This document shows, piece after piece, positions 33,999 to 43,118 of a stretch of DNA of 64,000 nt. The DNA is from an uncultured Collinsella sp. (GTDB lineage Bacteria > Actinomycetota > Coriobacteriia > Coriobacteriales > Coriobacteriaceae). The number at the start of each line of letters is the position of its first letter. Position 1 is the first letter of the stretch. The stretch is taken from NCBI GenBank assembly GCA_902496455.1, contig CABVAY010000005.1, forward strand, positions 5,092 through 69,091, given 5' to 3'. The notes under the pieces were generated by a model. It was not told the DNA's origin, made no database searches, and saw only the letters and a program-made list of their open reading frames with translations. The position numbers and the translations under genes are program-made.

Positions 33999-34799
33999 AT
34001 GAGCGCAAATCCGCTGCTTTCCATCGAAGGTCTGACCGCCTCCGTGGACGAGAAGACCATCCTCCACAACGTCAACCTCAACGTCGCCGCCGGCGAGACC
34101 CACGTGCTGATGGGACCCAACGGTGCCGGCAAGTCCACCCTCGGCCACCTGGTCATGGGCGACCCCGTCTACACCGTCAACAACGGCCGCATCGTCTTTG
34201 ACGGCCAGGACATCACCGAGCTCACCACCGACAAGCGCTCCCGCGCCGGCCTGTTCCTGAGCTTCCAGGCCCCGGTCGAGATCCCAGGCGTGCCGCTGTC
34301 GAGCTTTTTGCGCGCCAGCATCGCCGGCCGCCCCGGACTGGAGATGAAGGGCAAGGAGTTCCGCCGTCGCGTCAAGGAGCTCGCGGCCGAGCTCAACATG
34401 GACACCGCCTACCTCAACCGCGAGCTGGGCGTAGGTTTCTCGGGCGGCGAGAAAAAGAAGGTCGAGATGCTCCAGCTTCTGCTGCTGCAGCCCAAGCTCG
34501 CCATCCTGGACGAGACTGACTCAGGCCTGGACGTCGACGCCCTGTCCACCGTCAGCCACGGCATGGACGCCTACCGCAAGAGCTGCGACGGCTCCATGCT
34601 CATCATCACGCACAACACGCGCATCCTGGAGCACCTGGATGTCGACCGCGTCCACGTTATGGTCAAGGGCCACATCGTGCGCGAGGACGACGCCTCGCTC
34701 ATCCCCTGGATCGACAAGAACGGCTTTGAGACCTTCGAGCGCGAGGCCGCCGAGCAGCGCGCCCAGGCCGAGGCCGCCGCTGCCGAGCAGCAGGCGTAA
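33999..34799 (+). CDS. sufC: SufC, ATPase of the SufBCD scaffold complex
   Basis: A 266-aa ABC ATPase; ATG 33999 has GAGAGGGAC upstream and avoids a weaker upstream start. Walker A is GPNGAGKST, the Q-loop sits in FLSFQAPVEIPG (a SufC hallmark), the signature is FSGGEKKK, Walker B is LAILDETDSGLD and the switch is ITHN. Soluble, no membrane domain partner. Its ATP hydrolysis reshapes SufB-SufD during Fe-S cluster assembly. The C-terminus is extended by ~15 Ala/Glu/Gln-rich residues relative to E. coli SufC. It is the first gene of sufCBDSU and is followed by sufB after 12 nt. Confidence 0.97.
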   Translation: MSANPLLSIEGLTASVDEKTILHNVNLNVAAGETHVLMGPNGAGKSTLGHLVMGDPVYTVNNGRIVFDGQDITELTTDKRSRAGLFLSFQAPVEIPGVPLSSFLRASIAGRPGLEMKGKEFRRRVKELAAELNMDTAYLNRELGVGFSGGEKKKVEMLQLLLLQPKLAILDETDSGLDVDALSTVSHGMDAYRKSCDGSMLIITHNTRILEHLDVDRVHVMVKGHIVREDDASLIPWIDKNGFETFEREAAEQRAQAEAAAAEQQA

Positions 34800-34811
34800 A
34801 GGGGCGACGCA

Positions 34812-36224
34812 ATGACCAAGAACCGCACCGAGGTCGCGGACATCGACCGCAGCCTCTACGACTTCACCTATGGCGAGGAGGGATTCGAGCGCCTCGACGC
34901 CGGCATCACACCCGACATCGTGCGCGAGATCAGCGCCAAGAAGGACGAGCCGCAGTGGATGCTCGACCTGCGCTTAAAGTCCCTCGAGATTTTCAACCGC
35001 TTCCCCGACCCGACGTGGGGGCCCTCCATCGAGGGCCTGGACATGGACAACATCGTCACCTACGTCAAGCCCAACACCGACCAAAAGCACGACTGGGAGT
35101 CGGTGCCCGACGACATCAAGAGCACCTTTGAGCGCTTGGGCATCCCCGAGGCCGAGCGCAGCTACCTGGCGGGCGTCGGCGCGCAGTACGACTCCGAGCT
35201 CGTCTACCACAACATGCAGGACACCGCGTCCAAGATGGGCATCGTCTACTCCGGCATCGAGGAGGCCCTGCACGACCCGCAGTGGGAGCCGCTCATTCAC
35301 GAGAAGTTTATGACGCTCATCCCGCCCACCGACCACAAGTTTGCGGCCCTGCATGGTGCCGTGTGGTCGGGCGGCTCGTTTGTCTACGTGCCCAAGGGCA
35401 CCAAGCTCGACTTCCCGCTGCAGAGCTACTTCCGCCTTAACGCCAAGGGCGCCGGCCAGTTTGAGCACACGCTCATCATCGTCGAGGACGATGCCGACCT
35501 GCACTTTATCGAGGGTTGCTCCGCGCCCAAGTACAACGTAGCCAACCTCCACGCCGGCGCCGTCGAGCTCTTTGTGGGCAAGCGTGCGCACCTGCGCTAC
35601 TCGACCATCGAGAACTGGTCCAAGAACATGTACAACCTCAACACCAAGCGTGCGCGCGTGGACGAGGACGGCGACATCGAGTGGATCAGCGGCTCCTTCG
35701 GCAGCCACGTGGGCTACCTCTACCCCATGAGCGTGCTCAACGGCCGCCGCGCCCGCTCGAGCTTTACCGGCATCACCTTTGCCGGCGCCGGTCAAAACCT
35801 CGACACCGGCTGCAAGGTCGTGCTCAACGCGCCCGAGACCTCGGCAACGGTCGAGACCAAGGGCATCTCCAAGAGCGGCGGCATCCAGACGTTCCGCAGC
35901 TCCATCGTGGCCACGCCCAAGGCCGAGGGCTCCAAGGCAACCGTGAGCTGCCAGTCGCTCATGCTCGACGACCAGAGCCGCTCCGACACTATTCCGGCCA
36001 TGGACATCCGCGCCAAGAACGTCGACATCGGCCACGAGGCCACCATCGGACGTATCGGCGACGACAAGGTGTTCTACCTGATGAGCCGCGGTATCCCGGA
36101 GGAAGAAGCCCGTACCATGATCGTCAACGGCTTTGCCAACCCGGTCTCCAAGGAGCTACCGCTGGAGTACGCCGTCGAGATGAACAACCTGATCAAGCTC
36201 GAGATGGAAGGAGCGATCGGATAA
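34812..36224 (+). CDS. sufB: SufB, Fe-S cluster scaffold subunit
   Basis: A 470-aa protein with ATG 34812 behind AAAGGGGCG. Typical SufB strings: PTWGPSIEGLDMDNIVTYVK, SGIEEALHDPQWEPLIHEKF, HFIEGCSAPKYNVANLHAGA, RYSTIENWSKNMYNLNTKRA and MDIRAKNVDIGHEATIGRIG. The Cys of EGCSAP and the late Glu/His region are used in cluster binding and sulfur transfer in E. coli SufB. Length is normal. It forms the SufBC2D complex with its neighbours. The stop overlaps the start of sufD (TAATG). Confidence 0.97.
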   Translation: MTKNRTEVADIDRSLYDFTYGEEGFERLDAGITPDIVREISAKKDEPQWMLDLRLKSLEIFNRFPDPTWGPSIEGLDMDNIVTYVKPNTDQKHDWESVPDDIKSTFERLGIPEAERSYLAGVGAQYDSELVYHNMQDTASKMGIVYSGIEEALHDPQWEPLIHEKFMTLIPPTDHKFAALHGAVWSGGSFVYVPKGTKLDFPLQSYFRLNAKGAGQFEHTLIIVEDDADLHFIEGCSAPKYNVANLHAGAVELFVGKRAHLRYSTIENWSKNMYNLNTKRARVDEDGDIEWISGSFGSHVGYLYPMSVLNGRRARSSFTGITFAGAGQNLDTGCKVVLNAPETSATVETKGISKSGGIQTFRSSIVATPKAEGSKATVSCQSLMLDDQSRSDTIPAMDIRAKNVDIGHEATIGRIGDDKVFYLMSRGIPEEEARTMIVNGFANPVSKELPLEYAVEMNNLIKLEMEGAIG

Positions 36225-37495
36225 TGAATCAGACCACGAACACCGCTGCTACCACCCTTGAGCAGGTCAACGCGATGCCGGCTGCCACTTGGGGCTGGCT
36301 GAAGATGAATCAGACCAAGCTCGAGCTCTCTGACGAGCTTGCCGCCGCTCCCACCGAGGCTGTTAAGGTCGAGGGCTTGGACGAGCAGTTCCGAGGCGCT
36401 GCCGACGCATTTAACGCCGCCATGGACGCCATGGCCGAGCGCTTCCCCGAGCGCCGCGCCTCCGCCCCCGGCGACGCCGCCGACCGCGCCCGCATCACGC
36501 CCGAGACCGAGCTCGACGTGCCCGCCACCTCCGTCTACCAGGCCGGTGCCATTAAGCTAGAGGAGGAGCTCTCCCCCGCTGAAGCCTTCGAAACCGGCAT
36601 GGGCAAGGCTGCCTACGCCTACTTGGCCGAGCATGCTACCAAGCGCATCGTCATCGATGTGCCCGCATACCAGCACGCCACGGTTACCGTGCGTGTGAGC
36701 GGTATCGATGCCGCCGCGGCCATCGCCGCCATCGACGTCGTCGCCCGTCCCCAGTCGACGCTCGATCTGCATATTGCCCTGGACTCCCCCACTACCGGCG
36801 AGGTGTCGTGGGCTCCCGTGCTACGCGTGTGCGCCCACGAGTACGCCACCGTCAACGTGACCTGCACGCAGACGCTCGACGATAGCTGGATCGCGCTCGA
36901 CGACACCGGCCTGTTCCTGGACGAGGGCGCGCGCGTCAACGTGCAGCACACCGTCCTGGGTGCTGGCGCCAGCGCCACCGGCCTTGCCGGCGACCTGCTA
37001 GGCGATACCGCCAAGGTCACCATCGATACTGACTACCTGGGCGCCCGAGAGCAGGTGCGCGACTTTAACTACGAGCTGCGCCACCGCGGTCGCAAGACCG
37101 AGTGCGAGATCGACGCCAACGGCGTGCTGACCGGCACGTCCAAGAAGGTCTACCGCGGCACCATCGACCTCGTGCACGGCTGCAAGGGTGCAACCGGCAC
37201 CGAGCGCGAGACGGTGCTTTTGGCCAACAAGGGCGTCGACAACAAGACCGTTCCCGTCATTCTCTGCGACGAGGACGACGTCGCCGGCAACCACGGCGCC
37301 ACCATCGGTCACGTCCGCGACGAGCAGCTGTTCTACCTCGCCTGCCGCGGCCTTGACCAAAACGCCGCCGAGGACCTGTTCATCCGCGCCAAGCTGGAGG
37401 ACGCCGCGCTTTCCGCCACCGACGAGCGCACCCGCGCAGCCGTCGTCCGCCTGGGCAACAACCTGATCGACAACTTTGAAGAGGAGCTCGCATGA
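36224..37495 (+). CDS. sufD: SufD, Fe-S assembly scaffold subunit
   Basis: A 423-aa protein; ATG 36224 shares one base with the sufB stop. The C-terminal beta-helix is clear: LDDTGLFLDEGARVNVQHTV, LRHRGRKTECEIDANGVLTG, RGTIDLVHGCKGATGTERE and VAGNHGATIGHVRDEQLFYL, with the conserved His of NHGATIG that binds the cluster at the SufB-SufD interface. The N-terminal ~120 residues are Ala/Glu-rich and less conserved. It stabilises SufB and is needed for iron acquisition in the complex. It overlaps sufS by four bases (ATGA). Confidence 0.95.
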   Translation: MNQTTNTAATTLEQVNAMPAATWGWLKMNQTKLELSDELAAAPTEAVKVEGLDEQFRGAADAFNAAMDAMAERFPERRASAPGDAADRARITPETELDVPATSVYQAGAIKLEEELSPAEAFETGMGKAAYAYLAEHATKRIVIDVPAYQHATVTVRVSGIDAAAAIAAIDVVARPQSTLDLHIALDSPTTGEVSWAPVLRVCAHEYATVNVTCTQTLDDSWIALDDTGLFLDEGARVNVQHTVLGAGASATGLAGDLLGDTAKVTIDTDYLGAREQVRDFNYELRHRGRKTECEIDANGVLTGTSKKVYRGTIDLVHGCKGATGTERETVLLANKGVDNKTVPVILCDEDDVAGNHGATIGHVRDEQLFYLACRGLDQNAAEDLFIRAKLEDAALSATDERTRAAVVRLGNNLIDNFEEELA

Positions 37496-38817
37496 TCGAC
37501 ACCGAGCACGTTAAATGCGACACCTGTACTGCCCCCGAGCCCATGGAGCTCGACGCCAGCGACGAGGCTTCGCGCGGCTGGCCCACTGTGGACATCGAGA
37601 CCAACCCCTACAAGGCGCAGTTCCCGCTCTTCCAGCAGCACCCCGAGATCGCCTTCCTCGATAGCGCCGCCACTGCGCAGCGCCCTGCCTGTGTGCTCGA
37701 CGCCGAGCGCGACTTCTATCAGCGCATGAACGCCAACCCCCTGCGTGGCCTGTACTCGCTGTCCGTCGAGGCCACCGAGGCCATCGCGAAGGTCCGCCAG
37801 CAGATCGCCGACCTCATCGGCGCCTCACAGGCCAACGAGGTCGTCTTCACCCGCAACACGAGCGAGTCGCTCAACCTGGTCGCCAAGAGCTTTGCGCCAA
37901 CGGTGCTCGAGCCCGGTGACGAGGTCGTCATTACCATCATGGAGCACCACTCCAACCTGATTCCGTGGCAGCAGGTCTGCCGCGAGACCGGCGCCAAGCT
38001 CGTCTACCTCTACCCCACCAAGACCGGCCAGCTCACCACCAAGGAAGTTCTTGCCAAGGTTGGTCCCAAGACCAAGATCCTGGCCGTGGGCCAGGTCTCC
38101 AACGTGCTGGGCGTCGAGAACCCGGTCAAGAACCTCGGCAAACTCGTGCACAAGTACGGCGGCTACCTGGTCGTCGACGGTGCGCAGTCGCTGCCGCACA
38201 TGCCGGTCGATGTGGCCGACCTGGGCGCCGACTTCTTTGCCTTTAGCGCGCACAAGGCCATGGGCCCCATGGGCATCGGCGTGCTGTGGGGCAAAATGGA
38301 CCTGCTCAACGCCATGCCGCCCATGCTCACCGGCGGCGAGATGATCGATTCGGTCACCGAGCAGGACGCCGTCTGGGCGCCCGTCCCCGAGAAGTTCGAG
38401 GCCGGCACGCAGGACGCCGCCGGCATCTTCGCCACGGGCGCGGCGCTTGACTACCTGGTTAACACCGTGGGTTACGAGAACATCCAGGCCCGCGAGCAGG
38501 CACTCGTCCACTACCTGATGGGCGAGCTCATGCAGCTCGACTTTGTCCAGATCATCGGCTCCATCTATTGGGACAACCACCACGGCGTTGTGAGCTTTAA
38601 CGTCAAGGGCATCCATCCGCACGACGTCGCGAGCATCATGGACATGGACGGCGTCTGCATCCGCGCCGGCCACCACTGCGCGCAGCCGCTGCTCACCTGG
38701 CTGGGCGTCGAGAACCTTGCCTGCTGCCGCGCCAGCGTGGCCTTCTACAACGACAAGGCCGACATCGACAAGTTCATCGCCGGTCTGCATCACGTTTGGA
38801 GCACGTTCAATGGGTAA
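37492..38817 (+). CDS. sufS: SufS, group II cysteine desulfurase
   Basis: A 441-aa PLP enzyme. The PLP lysine is in FFAFSAHKAMGPMGIGVLWG; PLP contacts are seen in VITIMEHHSNLIPWQQVC and LVVDGAQSLPHMPVDV. The active-site Cys lies in RAGHHCAQPLL, with the short loop typical of group II enzymes that need a SufE or SufU partner. The first ~40 residues (MIDTEHVKCDTCTAPEPMEL and on) are an N-terminal extension absent from E. coli SufS and carry two Cys in C-x2-C, which may bind zinc or be functionless. It overlaps sufD by 4 nt and sufU by 8 nt, so the set is coupled. Confidence 0.96.
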   Translation: MIDTEHVKCDTCTAPEPMELDASDEASRGWPTVDIETNPYKAQFPLFQQHPEIAFLDSAATAQRPACVLDAERDFYQRMNANPLRGLYSLSVEATEAIAKVRQQIADLIGASQANEVVFTRNTSESLNLVAKSFAPTVLEPGDEVVITIMEHHSNLIPWQQVCRETGAKLVYLYPTKTGQLTTKEVLAKVGPKTKILAVGQVSNVLGVENPVKNLGKLVHKYGGYLVVDGAQSLPHMPVDVADLGADFFAFSAHKAMGPMGIGVLWGKMDLLNAMPPMLTGGEMIDSVTEQDAVWAPVPEKFEAGTQDAAGIFATGAALDYLVNTVGYENIQAREQALVHYLMGELMQLDFVQIIGSIYWDNHHGVVSFNVKGIHPHDVASIMDMDGVCIRAGHHCAQPLLTWLGVENLACCRASVAFYNDKADIDKFIAGLHHVWSTFNG

Positions 38818-39232
38818 TCTATACACCTCCACCACGTTTATGGAGCACAACTCGCACCCCGACTATAAGTACGAGATGGATGCCCCCACGCACGAGCACG
38901 ACGGCATCAACCCCAGCTGCGGCGACGAGCTCACCTTGCAGCTACGAGTCGAGAACAACGTGATCGAGGAAGCCTCCTTTACCGGCCACGGCTGCGCCAT
39001 CAGCCAGGCAAGCGCCGACATTATGGCCGACCTCATCACGGGCGAGACGGTCGAGGAAGCTCACCGCTTGGCAGAGCTCTTCCTCGCCATGATCCGCGGC
39101 GAGAAGCTCTCCGAGGACGACCTGGAAGACCTGGACGAAGCCGCCCAGCTCCAGGACATCTCGCACATGCCCGCCCGCGTCAAATGCGCCGAGCTCGCCT
39201 GGCGCACCCTCGACGGCATGCTCGAAGGGTAA
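38810..39232 (+). CDS. sufU: SufU, zinc-dependent sulfurtransferase for SufS
   Basis: A 140-aa protein; ATG 38810 lies inside the end of sufS. It has the three SufU/IscU cysteines, in NPSCGDELTLQL, GHGCAISQASADIM and ARVKCAELAW, and the SufU-type insertion between the second and third (region EEAHRLAELFLAMIRGEKLS). In Gram-positive bacteria SufU binds zinc and accepts persulfide sulfur from SufS, rather than acting as a scaffold. It ends the operon, 40 nt before a strong terminator. No SufE, SufT or SufA gene is in this window. Confidence 0.95.
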   Translation: MGNLYTSTTFMEHNSHPDYKYEMDAPTHEHDGINPSCGDELTLQLRVENNVIEEASFTGHGCAISQASADIMADLITGETVEEAHRLAELFLAMIRGEKLSEDDLEDLDEAAQLQDISHMPARVKCAELAWRTLDGMLEG

Positions 39233-39272
39233 ACTAGCCAGTAGCGGATGCCCCAGATCAAAGGGTTTGATT

Positions 39273-39306
39273 GCCGAGCCGCCCAATACGGGCGGCTCGG
39301 CTTTTT
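39273..39306 (+). terminator. Rho-independent terminator of the suf operon
   Basis: A perfect 12-bp stem (39273-39284 with 39290-39301, loop AATAC) followed by five T. Confidence 0.92.
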
Positions 39307-39509
39307 CATAACGCCTCGGACACACAAAGTTCGCGCGTCCGGCGCTCGCCCTGTCATTTACCGAACAGCCAGCCGCAAACACGGACGTTTTCCACAGTGC
39401 CAACGGCTAGCGACAGAGCCACGGGCACCCCAAGCAACGCCCCATGCCCCGTCCTGCTGGGCTCCGGTTCGCTTCGCGCCCGCCACAGACGGGTCCCATA
39501 GGGTGCGGC

Positions 39510-39731
39510 GTGCATTTTTGCGAGTTTTCAGCACGCCAAGTTGCGTGTATACGCATTGAAAGCGTTAATCAACGTCTCCAGGCACCCTTTTATATCGTTT
39601 TAGAACAAGCATCGTGGTCTCAGGGGTCACAAGCATGCGCTTTGGAGGCACATCGGCAGGCATAAATGGCTTCGGGACCCATATACTTCAAGATTACGGC
39701 GGTGCCGACAGCACCACGATGCTGAAAACTC
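39510..39731. repeat. Nested inverted repeats downstream of the transposase homologue
   Basis: GAGTTTTCAGCA (39522-39533) pairs with TGCTGAAAACTC (39720-39731), and inside it GCATCGTGGT (39609-39618) pairs with ACCACGATGC (39713-39722); the two right arms overlap by TGC. The outer ends also share GTGCA/TGCAC. No gene is visible in 39307-39903 apart from these repeats. The layout resembles a REP/BIME-like or MITE-like element beside a REP-associated transposase. Confidence 0.55.
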
Positions 39732-39903
39732 CGCTTTTTGCACGGTGTGGACGGGGGTAGGCGCGGGTAAAACCGGACTGAGCCGTATTTTTATGCAAGA
39801 CGGCAATCGTTCTATGCATATCAAGAAGTGCAGTCAGCGTACCAAGCATTTAGAACGCAGGTTGCGGCGCATGAACGACCCCAGCCGCGGTGCACAGGCA
39901 GCC

Positions 39904-40716
39904 CTACATCACGTTTCCGCCAGCCCGCATCGCCGTCCCCGTGCGGGTCCGCACAATACGAGAAACCGTACTTTTGCCAATCCCGGTATAGTGCTCAATC
40001 TGGCGCACCGTAAAACCGGCATCGTGCAATCCAAAAATCACGGTATTGCGCTGCGCCAACGATGCGGCTTTAACCCCGTGGAGCGGAACCCCGAGGCTCT
40101 TCGCAAACTTGTCGGCAAAGGCGTGGCGTTCCCACTTCGTCTCTTTCATATCGCACAGCGCTGGCTCGCTGCCGTCGGACATCGCTAGCGAATAGGCAAT
40201 AAAGCCCTCGGCAGAACCAAAAAGCTCAAGCACGCAAGAAGGATCGGAAAATCCCCTCGTGACATCAGCCGCATCACTGTCGTAAGCGCGCAGATGCTCC
40301 GCAAAGCTGCTCCAGGGATAACGCTCGATTAGGCTAATGCCCTCCTCCTGCGGATCGGCGTGTACGGAGCGAATAGCCTCCATCACCTGCCAGTCGGTAT
40401 CGAGCGAGCGGCGCTCAAAACGCTCACGAAATAGGCAGCCCGCGCGCCCAGTACGCTTATTGAACCGACGAGCATACGTCAACAGTAGCCGCTGCATAGC
40501 AGCGCTCATTTTGTCCTCGTAATCCAAAAGCACTAGATCCACGTGGTCGCTCATGAGACACCACGCCACAATCGTCACCTGGGCATCGCGGCAGCACTCG
40601 CGCATCAGTTCCAAAAACTCCCACCGGTCCTCGTCGCTCTCAAAGATCAACTGCCCGCCCATACCGCGGGCACAAACATGGTAAAAACCGGTGATCGTTT
40701 TCCAAACGCGCTGCAC
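39904..40716 (-). CDS. REP-associated (Y1) transposase homologue with C-terminal helix-turn-helix
   Basis: A 270-aa protein from GTG 40716 (GAAGGGAG upstream). The N-terminal ~150 residues are the IS200-like Y1 transposase domain: YHVCARGMGGQLIFES, WCLMSDHVDLVLLDY and LLLTYARRFNKRTGRAGCLF. The nucleophile Tyr (TYARRFN) is present, but the HUH metal motif reads H-V-D instead of H-V-H. The C-terminal part (HDAGFTVRQIEHYTGIGKST, then VSRIVR) is a helix-turn-helix as in RAYT-type or DnaA-like extensions. No IS ends or second orf are seen, so it is a single-copy RAYT-like protein that may have been domesticated. An inverted-repeat element lies just downstream. Confidence 0.82.
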   Translation of the reverse strand: MQRVWKTITGFYHVCARGMGGQLIFESDEDRWEFLELMRECCRDAQVTIVAWCLMSDHVDLVLLDYEDKMSAAMQRLLLTYARRFNKRTGRAGCLFRERFERRSLDTDWQVMEAIRSVHADPQEEGISLIERYPWSSFAEHLRAYDSDAADVTRGFSDPSCVLELFGSAEGFIAYSLAMSDGSEPALCDMKETKWERHAFADKFAKSLGVPLHGVKAASLAQRNTVIFGLHDAGFTVRQIEHYTGIGKSTVSRIVRTRTGTAMRAGGNVM

Positions 40717-41109
40717 GGCGCTCCCTTCGCCGGGATCTACTTACCATCCAATACATCACGATTGAAACGTGCTATCAAAACATTCACGCAAAATGGCACC
40801 CGTCGACGGTAAAAGGCGGCAAATCGACGGCGAACGGCAACAAAGCCACAGGTCAGGAAACGCAGCCTTGCCAAAAGCTTGACCAGAACCGACCCCCCTT
40901 CAACGGATCGCACAACCGCAAACAGTCTGGTTAAATCGTTTCAATTGAAAATTCCGCGCTTCTCGCTACGAAAACTGAGCCGTTCGCCGAATATTCCGTG
41001 CATTTCGCGGTATTATAGGGGCTGCATGTCATGTCCCTTTCGAAGGGTCGCCCGGCAATCGCCAGCCACGACCCCCAGACGGGACGCCAACACGATAGAG
41101 AGGAGAGGC
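40717..41109. other. Intergenic region before the NifU-like gene
   Basis: No gene is seen in these 393 bp. TATTAT at about 41012-41017 is a reasonable -10 for the NifU-like/GGGtGRT operon, and AGAGAGGAGAGGC at the end is its ribosome site. A clear -35 is not visible. Confidence 0.4.
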
Positions 41110-41844
41110 ATGCAGTACTCACAGGAAGTGGAGAACATGTGCCCCGTTGCCAAGGGTGCATACCACGGCCCCGCACCCATCCCCGAGGAGGGCAAGTGGG
41201 TCCAGGCTAAGGAGATTTCCGACATCTCCGGTCTTACGCACGGTGTGGGTTGGTGCGCACCTCAGCAGGGCGCCTGCAAGCTCACGCTGAACGTCAAGGA
41301 CGGCATCATCGAGGAGGCCCTCGTTGAGACCATCGGCTGCTCGGGCATGACCCACTCTGCCGCCATGGCTTCCGAGATCCTTCCCGGCAAGACCATCCTC
41401 GAGGCCCTCAACACCGACCTCGTCTGCGACGCCATCAACGTCGCTATGCGCGAGATCTTCCTGCAGATCGTTTACGGCCGCAGCCAGACCGCGTTCTCCG
41501 AGGGCGGCCTGCCCGTGGGCGCCTCCCTCGACGACCTCGGCAAGGGCCTTCGCTCCCAGGTCGGCACCATGTTCGGCACCAAGGCCAAGGGCGCTCGTTA
41601 CCTCGAGCTCGCTCAGGGCTACGTCACCCGCATGGCTCTCAACGACAAGAACGAGATCATCGCGTTCGAGTTCCTGAACCTCGGCAAGTTCACCGACGCC
41701 GTCAAGGCCGGCAAGACCCCCGAGGAGGCCATCGCTGGCGCTATGGGCCACTATGGTCAGTGGGAGAACGCTGCCAAGTACATCGACCCGCGCACCGACG
41801 AGGAGACTCACTCCGTCGCCAGCGTGTTCCCGGTTCACGAGTAG
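41110..41844 (+). CDS. NifU/IscU-like iron-sulfur scaffold homologue paired with a GGGtGRT protein
   Basis: A 244-aa protein; ATG 41110 follows AGAGGAGAGGC. The N-terminal half has the NifU/IscU-like pattern: GVGWCAPQQGACKLTLNVKD, ALVETIGCSGMTHSAAMASE, ILPGKTILEALNTDLVCDA; these Cys could hold a cluster, though spacing differs from IscU. The C-terminal half (RYLELAQGYVTRMALNDKNE, FEFLNLGKFTDAVKAGKTPE) is specific to this family. It is annotated as an Fe-S assembly scaffold in other gut anaerobes, but its role has not been defined as far as I know. It is always, to my knowledge, next to a GGGtGRT gene as here (18-nt gap), so the pair acts together. Codon use is highly biased, suggesting strong expression. 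Confidence 0.82.
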   Translation: MQYSQEVENMCPVAKGAYHGPAPIPEEGKWVQAKEISDISGLTHGVGWCAPQQGACKLTLNVKDGIIEEALVETIGCSGMTHSAAMASEILPGKTILEALNTDLVCDAINVAMREIFLQIVYGRSQTAFSEGGLPVGASLDDLGKGLRSQVGTMFGTKAKGARYLELAQGYVTRMALNDKNEIIAFEFLNLGKFTDAVKAGKTPEEAIAGAMGHYGQWENAAKYIDPRTDEETHSVASVFPVHE

Positions 41845-41862
41845 AAAGGGAGGGAAATAACT

Positions 41863-42867
41863 ATGACTGTTACGTTCGAAGGTTACGAGCGCCGCGCTGA
41901 CAAGATCAACAAGTGCCTCGCCGACAACGGCATCGCCTCCCTCGAGGAAGCTCTGCAGATCTGCACCGACAAGGGCTTCAACCCGCGTGAGATCGTCAAC
42001 AACACCCAGTCCATCGCCTTCCAGAACGCCGAGTGGGCCTACACCCTCGGCTGCGCTCTCGCTGTCAAGCGTAGCGCCAAGACTGCTTCTGAGGCTGCCG
42101 CCATCATCGGCGAGGGCATCCAGGCCTTCACCGTTCCCGGCTCCGTCGCCGAGGACCGCAAGGTCGGTCTGGGCCACGGCAACCTGGGCGCTATGCTGCT
42201 CTCCGACGACACCGAGTGCTTCGCCTTCCTGGCTGGCCACGAGTCCTTCGCTGCCGCTGAGGGCGCTATCGGCCTGGCTCTGAACGCCAACAAGGCTCGC
42301 AAGAAGCCGCTGCGCGTTATCCTCAACGGTCTGGGCAAGGACGCCGCTCAGATCATCGCCCGCATCAACGGCTTCACCTACGTGAAGACCCAGTTCGACT
42401 ACTTCACGGGCGAGCTCAAGGTCGTCGAGACCATCCCCTACTCCGATGGTCCCCGCGCCGCCGTCAACTGCTACGGCGCCGACGACGTCCGCGAGGGCGT
42501 TGCCATCATGTGGCACGAGAACGTCGACATCTCGATCACCGGCAACTCCACCAACCCGACGCGCTTCCAGCACCCCGTCGCTGGCACCTACAAGAAGGAG
42601 CGCCTCGAGGCTGGCAAGAAGTACTTCTCCGTCGCTTCTGGTGGCGGCACTGGCCGTACCCTGCACCCGGACAACATGGGCGCCGGCCCTGCCTCTTACG
42701 GCATGACCGACACCATGGGCCGTATGCACTCCGATGCCCAGTTCGCCGGTTCTTCCTCCGTGCCTGCACACGTCGACATGATGGGTCTCATCGGCATGGG
42801 CAACAACCCCATGGTCGGTGCCACCGTCGCCTGCGCTGTCGCCGTCGAGGAGGCCCTCAAGGCCTAA
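41863..42867 (+). CDS. GGGtGRT protein
   Basis: A 334-aa protein named for its glycine motif: FSVASGGGTGRTLHPDNMGA near residues 260-280. Other strings: YERRADKINKCLADNGIASL, GHGNLGAMLLSDDTECFAFL, AGHESFAAAEGAIGLALNAN and VDISITGNSTNPTRFQHPVA. No membrane segment or signal peptide. AGGGAGGG precedes ATG 41863. The family is of unknown function and travels with the NifU-like gene upstream. The motif resembles a phosphate- or nucleotide-binding Gly loop, but that is only a visual likeness. Codon use as biased as in ribosomal-type genes suggests abundance. A strong terminator ends the pair. Confidence 0.85.
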   Translation: MTVTFEGYERRADKINKCLADNGIASLEEALQICTDKGFNPREIVNNTQSIAFQNAEWAYTLGCALAVKRSAKTASEAAAIIGEGIQAFTVPGSVAEDRKVGLGHGNLGAMLLSDDTECFAFLAGHESFAAAEGAIGLALNANKARKKPLRVILNGLGKDAAQIIARINGFTYVKTQFDYFTGELKVVETIPYSDGPRAAVNCYGADDVREGVAIMWHENVDISITGNSTNPTRFQHPVAGTYKKERLEAGKKYFSVASGGGTGRTLHPDNMGAGPASYGMTDTMGRMHSDAQFAGSSSVPAHVDMMGLIGMGNNPMVGATVACAVAVEEALKA

Positions 42868-42902
42868 TCGCGCCCGCGCGATGCTCATATAGTTGAGCTT
42901 TA

Positions 42903-42936
42903 GAGCCGCTACCCACCCGGGTGGCGGCTCTTTTTT
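42903..42936 (+). terminator. Rho-independent terminator of the NifU-like/GGGtGRT operon
   Basis: GAGCCGCTACCC pairs with GGGTGGCGGCTC (one G-U) at 42903-42930 and is followed by TTTTTT (42931-42936). Confidence 0.9.
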
Positions 42937-43118
42937 GTTGCAATAAAACGTTCGAGATACGATATATCAGTTCTGATGGAACATGAAGTGTGAGGAGAAG
43001 GAGCCGCCAAGCGGCCCTAACGTCCACGTGCCATATTTGCCCTTTGCCGATTTATCCAATCTTTACAATACCTTTGCCGATCACCCATGCGACAATGCGC
43101 GAACGAGAAAGGAGTCCC

